Origin: Chitinophagaceae bacterium
GTDB taxonomy: Bacteria; Bacteroidota; Bacteroidia; Chitinophagales; Chitinophagaceae
NCBI GenBank assembly: GCA_014379785.1
Contig: JACMLD010000380.1
Coordinates: 1-5,883, forward strand
DNA length: 5,883 bases
Reading direction: 5' to 3'
A program made the translations under genes and the position numbers. Shown piece by piece: positions 1-5,038 of the stretch. Under the pieces are notes generated by a model. That model made no database searches, had not been told where the DNA came from, and saw only the letters and a program-made list of their open reading frames with translations. How positions within the stretch are numbered: the first letter of the stretch is position 1; the number at the start of each line of letters is the position of its first letter.

Positions 1-156
1 TCTTTAATGCTCGATAACAGATATCGTATCGAAATCTTGAAAGTTTTCGACCACTTCCGCATTACAAGATTAACAGGAAAGTTTGTTTATTTCAAGACTA
101 GATATTCTGCCACCGACAGCACATATTTACTGCGTATCAGTAAAATTGATAAATAA
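1..156 (+). CDS. 3' end of an unrecognised protein gene (partial)
   Basis: Frame 1 is open from the first base of the window to a TAA at 154-156, giving 51 residues that begin SLMLDNRYRIEI and end LLRISKIDK. An open stretch of this length can arise by chance, so the evidence is modest. In its favour, the peptide has a protein-like pattern: alternating hydrophobic and charged residues with several aromatics (FVYFKTRY, STYLLRI), as at the end of a beta-rich domain. The 5' end lies outside the window; an internal ATG at 7-9 could in principle start a 49-residue peptide, but a longer gene cut by the window edge is more likely. I do not recognise the family and assign no function. No clear intrinsic terminator follows it before the katG control region. 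Confidence 0.5.
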   Translation, partial: SLMLDNRYRIEILKVFDHFRITRLTGKFVYFKTRYSATDSTYLLRISKIDK

Positions 157-201
157 TCGAAAAAGCTCCCAAAAGGACTTCGGATATATCTTGGTTTAAA
201 T

Positions 202-237
202 ATAGATTTCATCTATCAAAATATAGAATTAATCGAT
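202..237 (+). promoter_or_regulatory. Probable OxyR operator (two tandem sites) upstream of katG
   Basis: Bases 202-216 read ATAGATTTCATCTAT, a full match to the classical OxyR unit ATAGnTnnnAnCTAT. A second, weaker unit follows at 223-237 (ATAGAATTAATCGAT), differing at the inner T and at one base of the final CTAT. The classical OxyR tetramer site has two such units separated by 7 nt; here the spacer (217-222) is 6 nt, so unit centres are 21 bp apart, about two helical turns. If transcription starts about 7 nt after the -7 element at 260-267, the units centre near -65 and -44, where OxyR normally contacts RNA polymerase as an activator. Peroxide-induced katG expression is the inferred result. 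Binding itself is not shown by sequence. Confidence 0.72.
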
Positions 238-259
238 TATTCTTATCTGGCCAATGGCT

Positions 260-267
260 TACATTTG
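260..267 (+). promoter_or_regulatory. Bacteroidota-type -7 promoter element for katG
   Basis: TACATTTG is an exact match to the Bacteroidota primary-sigma -7 consensus TAnnTTTG. No TTTG-like -33 element is found at the usual distance (about 237-240 reads TTAT), which fits a promoter that depends on the activator bound just upstream. The expected transcript start near 274 leaves a leader of about 55 nt before the ATG at 329. It also lies downstream of the alternative ATG at 254, which argues against that start. Confidence 0.6.
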
Positions 268-328
268 CGCTTCTGCGCGGGGAATCATCCGCACGGAAAC
301 CTTTCACCAATACCCAAAAAATACAACA

Positions 329-2593
329 ATGGAAAAAGAATCCGGCGACATCAGCAAATGCCCCTTCCCACATGGCGACATGAAAAAAAACATTGGAGGC
401 GGCGGCACAAGAAACCGCGACTGGTGGCCGAATCAACTCAAACTGAATATTCTTCGTCAGCACTCTCCTCTATCAAATCCCAACAATGAAGACTTCAATT
501 ACGCTGACGCATTTAAAAGCCTGGACCTCGAAGCTGTGAAAAAAGATCTTCATGCGCTCATGACTGACTCACAGGATTGGTGGCCGGCAGATTTTGGTCA
601 CTACGGACCGCTGTTCATCCGCATGGCCTGGCACAGTGCCGGTACCTATCGGGTAGGTGACGGACGTGGTGGCGCGGGTGCAGGTCAGCAGAGGTTTGCC
701 CCTCTCAACAGCTGGCCCGACAATGTAAGTCTCGACAAAGCACGAAGACTGCTCTGGCCGATCAAACAGAAATACGGAGACAAAATATCGTGGGCAGATC
801 TCATGATACTCACAGGAAACGTTGCCCTGGAATCGATGGGCTTTAAAACTTTTGGTTTCGCCGGAGGAAGAGAAGATGTCTGGGAACCTTCAGAAGACGT
901 ATACTGGGGTTCGGAAACCAAATGGCTCGGAGGGGATATCCGCTATGCCCACGGTTCAGAAGGTGTGGCAAAACATGCCGTGCTGGTTTCTGACGATGAT
1001 GCAGATGGCAGTATACATTCCCGCAATCTCGAAAAACCGCTGGCAGCAGTACAAATGGGACTCATATACGTTAACCCGGAAGGCCCGGATGGCAACCCTG
1101 ATCCCATCGCTGCAGCAAAAGACATCCGCGACACATTTGGCCGCATGGCGATGAATGACGAAGAAACCGTTGCACTGATCGCAGGCGGACACAGCTTCGG
1201 AAAAACCCATGGCGCGGCACCTTCAGAACATGTAGGAAAGGAACCCGAAGCAGTCGACCTCGAAATGCAGGGTTTTGGATGGAGCAACAGCTTCGGCAGC
1301 GGCAAGGGCGCAGACACCATCACCAGTGGACTGGAGGTAACCTGGACCAAAACGCCCACACAATGGAGCAACAACTTCTTTGAAAATCTTTTTGGATTCG
1401 AATGGGAACTTTCGAAAAGTCCGGGCGGCGCCCAGCAATGGGTGGCCAAAAATGCAGAAGGAATTATTCCCCATGCATTCGACCCTTCAAAAAAGCAACT
1501 ACCGACGATGCTGACAACCGATCTTTCGTTGAGACTGGATCCGGCATATGAAAAGATATCAAGACGCTTTCTCGAGAACCCTGATCAGTTTGCAGATGCT
1601 TTTGCACGCGCCTGGTTCAAACTGACACACCGCGACATGGGACCACGTGCCCGCTACCTCGGTGCCGATGTGCCTGAAGAAGTGCTGTTGTGGCAGGATC
1701 CCATACCGGCAGTAGACCATACACTGATCGATGAAAATGATATCAAAGACCTGAAGGCAAAATTATTGAATGCAGGGCTCAGCGTATCAGAACTGGTAAC
1801 GACTGCCTGGGCATCGGCTTCCACGTTTCGTGGTTCTGATAAACGCGGCGGTGCAAACGGCGCCCGCATCAGGCTGGCACCACAAAAAGACTGGGAAGTA
1901 AACAATCCTGCTCAATTACAGAAAGTATTGACCGGAATGGAAAAAATCGCGAAAGATTTCAATGCTTCCCAGGCAGCCGGCAAAAAAGTTTCACTCGCAG
2001 ATCTGATCGTCCTTGGCGGTGCCGCCGGCATCGAAAAGGCAGCGAAAGATGCAGGACAAAACATTGAAGTGCCGTTTACTCCCGGACGCATGGATGCTTC
2101 TCAGGAACAAACCGACACTGAATCATTTGGCTTTCTGGAACCGGTGGCTGATGGTTTCCGTAACTACCGCAAACCGTCCCGCGGCGTTTTCTCAGAAGAG
2201 CTTTTGATTGACAAAGCCCAGCTGTTGAATCTCACTGCTCCCGAACTGACCGTGTTGGTAGGTGGCCTCCGCGTACTGAACACAAATTTCGATGGCTCAA
2301 GAAACGGCGTATTTACATCAAGACCAGGATTGTTGACCAACGATTTCTTTGTACACCTGCTGGATATGGGTACGGCATGGAAAGCCCTTTCGGCCGACAA
2401 AGAAGTCTATGAAGGCAGCGACCGGAAAACAGGCAACCTGAAATGGATCGGCACACGCGCGGACCTTGTATTTGGTTCCAACTCCGAACTGAGAGCTGTC
2501 GCAGAAGTATATGCAAGCGCAGACGCCCAGAACAAATTTGTAAAAGACTTTGTGCTGGCCTGGAATAAAGTGATGAATGCTGACCGTTTTTAA
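329..2593 (+). CDS. katG: Catalase-peroxidase KatG
   Basis: A heme enzyme that removes hydrogen peroxide as a catalase and also works as a broad peroxidase; cytosolic, normally a dimer. The product is 754 residues, full length for the family. The N-terminal active domain shows the distal triad R98, W101, H102 (RMAWHSAGTYR), the proximal heme ligand H288 (GGHSFGKTHG) with W339 and D398, and the residues of the Met-Tyr-Trp covalent adduct needed for catalase activity: W101, Y247 (IYVNPEGP) and M273 (RMAMND). R435 (HRDMGP) matches the mobile arginine of known KatGs, and S333 is the equivalent of M. tuberculosis S315. The C-terminal half is the heme-free duplicate domain. Residues about 200-236 form a long loop, about 24 residues longer than in the mycobacterial enzyme. 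An in-frame ATG at 254 would add 25 residues that do not look like KatG and would start before the predicted transcript; the family N-terminus (SGDISKCPF) begins right after 329. Monocistronic, with its own terminator. Confidence 0.97.
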   Translation: MEKESGDISKCPFPHGDMKKNIGGGGTRNRDWWPNQLKLNILRQHSPLSNPNNEDFNYADAFKSLDLEAVKKDLHALMTDSQDWWPADFGHYGPLFIRMAWHSAGTYRVGDGRGGAGAGQQRFAPLNSWPDNVSLDKARRLLWPIKQKYGDKISWADLMILTGNVALESMGFKTFGFAGGREDVWEPSEDVYWGSETKWLGGDIRYAHGSEGVAKHAVLVSDDDADGSIHSRNLEKPLAAVQMGLIYVNPEGPDGNPDPIAAAKDIRDTFGRMAMNDEETVALIAGGHSFGKTHGAAPSEHVGKEPEAVDLEMQGFGWSNSFGSGKGADTITSGLEVTWTKTPTQWSNNFFENLFGFEWELSKSPGGAQQWVAKNAEGIIPHAFDPSKKQLPTMLTTDLSLRLDPAYEKISRRFLENPDQFADAFARAWFKLTHRDMGPRARYLGADVPEEVLLWQDPIPAVDHTLIDENDIKDLKAKLLNAGLSVSELVTTAWASASTFRGSDKRGGANGARIRLAPQKDWEVNNPAQLQKVLTGMEKIAKDFNASQAAGKKVSLADLIVLGGAAGIEKAAKDAGQNIEVPFTPGRMDASQEQTDTESFGFLEPVADGFRNYRKPSRGVFSEELLIDKAQLLNLTAPELTVLVGGLRVLNTNFDGSRNGVFTSRPGLLTNDFFVHLLDMGTAWKALSADKEVYEGSDRKTGNLKWIGTRADLVFGSNSELRAVAEVYASADAQNKFVKDFVLAWNKVMNADRF

Positions 2594-2613
2594 TTTCAAA
2601 ACAAAATGAATAC

Positions 2614-2643
2614 AAAAGCACCCGCCGCAGGGTGCTTTTTTTT
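2614..2643 (+). terminator. Intrinsic terminator of katG
   Basis: AGCACCC (2617-2623) pairs perfectly with GGGTGCT (2630-2636) around a 6-nt GCCGCA loop, and flanking A and T runs extend the stem to 10 bp. A run of eight T follows (2636-2643). It starts 20 nt after the katG stop codon, so katG is expected to be transcribed separately from the regulator genes downstream. Confidence 0.9.
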
Positions 2644-2752
2644 GCCTGAGCCTCAGAGAATGATTTTATCATATTAGAAAAAGTTTGTTATTATCTTTAA
2701 AAGTTTTACAGGGTACATGTGATTTTCATGCTGAAAAGTTTAAAAGATAAAT

Positions 2753-3127
2753 ATGAAAGTTCTGGTGGTGGACGACGAACGTGATATTCAGGCGCTTTTT
2801 GAGCAGCAGTTTCGCAAGGAGCTCAAGGCCGGCCTGATGGAATTTGTTTTCGCTTTTTCGGGAGAAGACGCACTGGTATATCTTGACCAGCATCTGCACG
2901 AAGCAGTTCTTATTCTGTCGGACATCAATATGCCGGGCATGAGCGGTCTCCAGTTGCTGGAGAAAATAAAAAGCAAGTTTGTACAACCTCCCCCGGTGGT
3001 GATGATGATAACAGCGTATGGTGATGAGCAGAACTATAACACCGCCAAAAATCTTGGCGCTGATGATTTTCTTACGAAACCGGTTGACTTTTCATTGCTA
3101 AAACAAAAACTTAAACTGCACAGCTGA
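2753..3127 (+). CDS. Stand-alone response regulator receiver protein
   Basis: A single CheY-like receiver domain of 124 residues with no output domain. It carries the full phosphorylation set: acidic pocket D7-D8 (VVDDE), phospho-acceptor D57 (LSDINMPGMSG), switch threonine T87 (MITAYGD) and K109 (LTKPVD). It should be phosphorylated by a histidine kinase or phosphotransfer protein encoded elsewhere, and act through protein contacts. Its stop TGA shares one base with the ATG of the adenylate cyclase gene (TGATG at 3125-3129), so the two are probably translated in a coupled way. The receiver closely resembles that of its neighbour (shared EFVFA, SDINMP, AYGD, TKPV-x-F), suggesting a tandem duplication. 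The start has an A-rich leader and no Shine-Dalgarno motif, as is common in Bacteroidota. Possible jobs are a phosphate sink or an adaptor for the cyclase; neither is shown. Confidence 0.92.
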   Translation: MKVLVVDDERDIQALFEQQFRKELKAGLMEFVFAFSGEDALVYLDQHLHEAVLILSDINMPGMSGLQLLEKIKSKFVQPPPVVMMITAYGDEQNYNTAKNLGADDFLTKPVDFSLLKQKLKLHS

Positions 3128-4158
3128 TGGCAAAGATATTGGTGGCCGATGACGAAGCGGATCTCGAAACGCTTATCCGCCAAAAATTCAGACAAAAAAT
3201 ACGCGAACAAAAATATGAGTTTGTATTTGCCATGAATGGCAATCAGGCACTGGAAAAGATCATTGAACACCCAGATATTGATATCGTGCTCAGCGATATC
3301 AATATGCCGGAAATGGATGGACTCACCCTGCTTTCGAGATTGAGTGAGTCGAGTCCCATCATCAAAACCGTGATGGTATCGGCCTATGGTGATATGGACA
3401 ATATCCGCGTTGCGATGAACCGCGGCGCTTTTGATTTTGTGACCAAACCTGTCAATTTCAACGACCTGGAGCTGACGATGGAAAAGACTTTGAAGCATGT
3501 GGCGCAAATCAGAGAAACGCTGAAAGCGATCAAGGAAAATAATATCTTAAAGATGTATGTGGACGAACATGTGTTGCAATTCATGGGCGGACGCGAGTAC
3601 GAGGCATCACTGATGGCAAACGAAACGGTTGAAGCATCCGTGGTGTTTATCGATATCTGCAGCTTTACCTCCATCAGTGAGAAGGAAAAACCTGATACGG
3701 TCGTGGAGATGCTCAACAAGTATTTTGATTTGATGGTGAAGGAAGTGATTTCCCAAAACGGGTTGATAGATAAATTTATGGGCGATTGCCTGATGGCTGT
3801 TTTCAAGGGAGAGTATCATCTGGACAGAGCAATCGATTGCTGTCTTGCTATCCGCAACCGGATTGAGGCGCTGCCTGTGCAGAATGAATTTTCACCGAAG
3901 GTGACAATCGGCATCAACAGTGGTGAAATGATTTCGGGAAATATCGGATCGTCTACCATTCGCCGCCTGGATTATACGGTCATAGGAGATGTAGTAAATG
4001 TGGCGCAGCGCCTGCGGTCTATCGCGCAGCCCGGACAAATTCTCATCAATGAGGCGAACTATGAAAAAGTAAAACAGTCATTTCATTGCCAGAAGATCGG
4101 CCAGGTGAGCGTAAAGAACAAAGCGGAGGAACTGGTGGTGTACGAGGTACTGAATTGA
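3127..4158 (+). CDS. Response regulator with class III adenylate cyclase output domain
   Basis: A 343-residue protein predicted to make cAMP from ATP under control of receiver phosphorylation. Residues 1-122 are a receiver with D8-D9, phospho-acceptor D57 (LSDINMPEMDG), S85 and K107. Residues about 123-165 form a helical linker (ending KMYVDEHVLQFMGG) like the transducing segment that precedes many bacterial cyclase domains. Residues about 168-343 are the class III catalytic domain. Every catalytic position is present: metal-binding D176 (FIDICSFT) and D220 (DKFMGD), adenine-selecting K216, and T284 (DYTVIGD), with transition-state N291 and R295 (VNVAQRL). Lys plus Thr at the two purine-selecting positions is the class IIIb pattern, seen in cyanobacterial CyaC and soluble adenylyl cyclase, and argues for ATP rather than GTP. 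Active enzymes of this class are homodimers. No transmembrane segment is seen, so it should be cytosolic. It overlaps the preceding receiver gene by one base. Kinase partner and cAMP target are not in the window. Confidence 0.93.
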   Translation: MAKILVADDEADLETLIRQKFRQKIREQKYEFVFAMNGNQALEKIIEHPDIDIVLSDINMPEMDGLTLLSRLSESSPIIKTVMVSAYGDMDNIRVAMNRGAFDFVTKPVNFNDLELTMEKTLKHVAQIRETLKAIKENNILKMYVDEHVLQFMGGREYEASLMANETVEASVVFIDICSFTSISEKEKPDTVVEMLNKYFDLMVKEVISQNGLIDKFMGDCLMAVFKGEYHLDRAIDCCLAIRNRIEALPVQNEFSPKVTIGINSGEMISGNIGSSTIRRLDYTVIGDVVNVAQRLRSIAQPGQILINEANYEKVKQSFHCQKIGQVSVKNKAEELVVYEVLN

Positions 4159-4193
4159 GTTGCCAAACGTCAGAAAACCTTGCCTTGAATGGG

Positions 4194-4224
4194 TTGGATT
4201 TTATACCAATTATTGGTACTTTTA
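4194..4224 (+). promoter_or_regulatory. Candidate parDE promoter
   Basis: A TTGG at 4194-4197 and TACTTTTA at 4217-4224 are separated by 19 bp. They resemble the Bacteroidota -33 (TTTG) and -7 (TAnnTTTG) elements, with one mismatch in each. The expected start near 4231 leaves a leader of about 10 nt before the parD ATG at 4241. The match is imperfect; the main support is that the palindromic operator lies exactly between the two elements. Confidence 0.4.
4204..4218 (+). promoter_or_regulatory. Palindromic operator, probable ParD autoregulation site
   Basis: TACCAAT and ATTGGTA form a perfect 7-bp inverted repeat around a single T, ending 22 nt before the parD start. Ribbon-helix-helix antitoxins of this family repress their own operon by binding such short dyads at the promoter. 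The dyad fills the spacer of the candidate promoter, so binding would block RNA polymerase. The link to ParD is inferred from position. Confidence 0.55.
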
Positions 4225-4240
4225 TAAAAATTCATTTTGC

Positions 4241-4483
4241 ATGGCCAAGAATACCTCCATCCTCCTGGGCGAACACTATGAAGAGTTTATTTCTGGCGAA
4301 GTGAACTCAGGGCGTTACAATTCGGCAAGCGAGGTTATAAGAACTGCTTTGCGACTTTTAGAACAAGAAAAATTAAAAGTCAAACAGTTGAATAGTGCGC
4401 TTGTCGCAGGTGAAAAGAGTGGTTTTCTGGAAAAATTTAGTCCCAAAACACACTTAAAAAAACTTCGCAGTCAAAGAAAATGA
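4241..4483 (+). CDS. parD: ParD-type antitoxin (ribbon-helix-helix)
   Basis: An 80-residue protein expected to bind and neutralise the ParE toxin and repress its own operon. The first 45 residues match the ParD ribbon-helix-helix domain: MAKNTSILLGEHYEEFI, then SGRYNSASEVIRTALRLLEQEK, with the characteristic GRY-x-SASEV-x-R turn between helices. The rest (about 46-80) is charged and lysine-rich, fitting the flexible tail that wraps around the toxin. The reading frame is open back to 4160, but the start chosen at 4241 gives the family N-terminus and leaves the promoter and operator outside the gene. Its TGA overlaps the toxin ATG by four bases (ATGA at 4480-4483), the usual antitoxin-first coupled arrangement. 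Confidence 0.92.
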   Translation: MAKNTSILLGEHYEEFISGEVNSGRYNSASEVIRTALRLLEQEKLKVKQLNSALVAGEKSGFLEKFSPKTHLKKLRSQRK

Positions 4484-4782
4484 AAAAGCTGCCTTATGTC
4501 ATTAGCAATAAGGCATTGTCTGACCTGGAAGTAATCTGGAATTATACTTCTGACAACTGGTCAGTGTCGCAAGCCGACAGATATTATTTGCTCATAATTG
4601 ATGAAATTGAATATATTTCGAAACAGCCAGAAGCCGGCAAGGCTATGAATCATGTTCGTAAAGGTTATCGGGCGTCGAAAGTCAAATCCCACCTGATTTT
4701 TTATAGCATAAACAATGAAATAATTCAAATAATCCGAATTCTGCATGAGCGGATGGATGTCGACAGCCGGATGCTGGAGTAA
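4480..4782 (+). CDS. parE: ParE-type toxin (RelE/ParE superfamily)
   Basis: A 100-residue protein of typical toxin length. Family marks run throughout: the N-terminal pattern SNKALSDLEVIWNYTSDNW, a second helix with QADRYY (31-36), the GKAMNHVRKGYR segment (53-64), the strand VKSHLIFYSINN (68-79) and the closing IIRILHERMD (84-93). Characterised ParE toxins block DNA gyrase, while RelE relatives cleave mRNA on the ribosome. The sequence is closer to ParE, because the pattern around the IWNYT and HERMD motifs is ParE-like, but the target cannot be proved from sequence. The gene looks intact, with no frameshift or lost C-terminus, so the module is probably active. Its translation is coupled to the antitoxin by a 4-nt overlap. 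Codons here are more AT-rich than in katG, which fits acquisition by transfer. Confidence 0.92.
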   Translation: MKKLPYVISNKALSDLEVIWNYTSDNWSVSQADRYYLLIIDEIEYISKQPEAGKAMNHVRKGYRASKVKSHLIFYSINNEIIQIIRILHERMDVDSRMLE

Positions 4783-4868
4783 TCAAAAAAGACAACGATG
4801 CACTTGATTACAATCATGTTTTTGCCGAAACCCACCTATGGCGCAGCTTTTCTCGTACCTAGGTTAGA

Positions 4869-4896
4869 AACATTGACGACAATGTTATAACATTGT
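4869..4896. repeat. Overlapping palindromes in the gap before the exported protein gene
   Basis: The 256-base gap 4783-5038 has no gene I can support. Its most structured part is here. ACAATGTTATAACATTGT (4879-4896) is an 18-bp perfect palindrome. The left arm also pairs with an upstream AACATTG (4869-4875) around a 4-nt ACGA loop, giving a 7-bp hairpin at 4869-4886. AACATTG therefore occurs twice directly (4869 and 4889) and once inverted (4880-4886). No T run follows, so it is not a normal terminator. It could be a repressor or activator operator for the downstream gene, or two alternative RNA hairpins; the sequence does not decide. Confidence 0.65.
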
Positions 4897-5002
4897 ATCC
4901 CCTATCTCTCTTATTCTCTGAAAAGAACAATTATCTCCCAATTTTCCTACACTGACACTCCATTTCTCTTTTGAACCCTGCTGACGGCCTTGTCTTCAGT
5001 CA

Positions 5003-5010
5003 TACATTTT
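5003..5010 (+). promoter_or_regulatory. Weak candidate -7 element of the exported protein gene
   Basis: TACATTTT matches TAnnTTTG at all but the last base and lies 28 nt before the ATG at 5039, a workable distance. No -33 TTTG is found at the right spacing; the nearest TTTG (4970-4973) is too far upstream. A weak call from one short element in a T-rich stretch. Confidence 0.25.
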
Positions 5011-5038
5011 TTTGCTAAACTGTAAATCATCTTCAAAA

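Noticed and set aside
161..185. AAG-C-TCC / GGACTT stem after the first partial gene as a terminator
   Set aside because: The stem is short and bulged, and no T run follows.
254..328. Upstream ATG at 254 as the start of katG
   Set aside because: The 25 added residues have no KatG character, and the exact -7 promoter element at 260-267 lies inside this stretch, so the predicted transcript would not contain the ATG.
943..1449. Long open frame on the minus strand inside katG (168 codons)
   Set aside because: It lies wholly within a well-conserved KatG coding region and its translation shows no recognisable protein family; a shadow of the GC-rich coding strand.
2646..2656. CTGAG-C-CTCAG short dyad after the katG terminator
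   Set aside because: Only 5 bp per arm with a 1-nt centre, common by chance, and with no supporting context.
2692..2699. TATCTTTA as a -7 element for the receiver-cyclase genes
   Set aside because: One mismatch to TAnnTTTG and no -33 element at the proper distance in an AT-rich stretch; TACATGTG at 2714-2721 is no better. The promoter of this unit is not resolved.
3034..3507. Minus-strand open frame across the two receiver genes (157 codons)
   Set aside because: Opposite two convincing overlapping genes and without a recognisable domain.
4160..4240. In-frame extension of parD upstream of 4241
   Set aside because: It would place the palindromic operator and likely promoter inside the gene, and the added residues do not match the family; the ParD N-terminus begins at 4241.
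4804..4823. TGATT/AATCA hairpin followed by five T as a parDE terminator
   Set aside because: A 5-bp, AT-rich stem with only a 2-nt loop is too weak to count as an intrinsic terminator.
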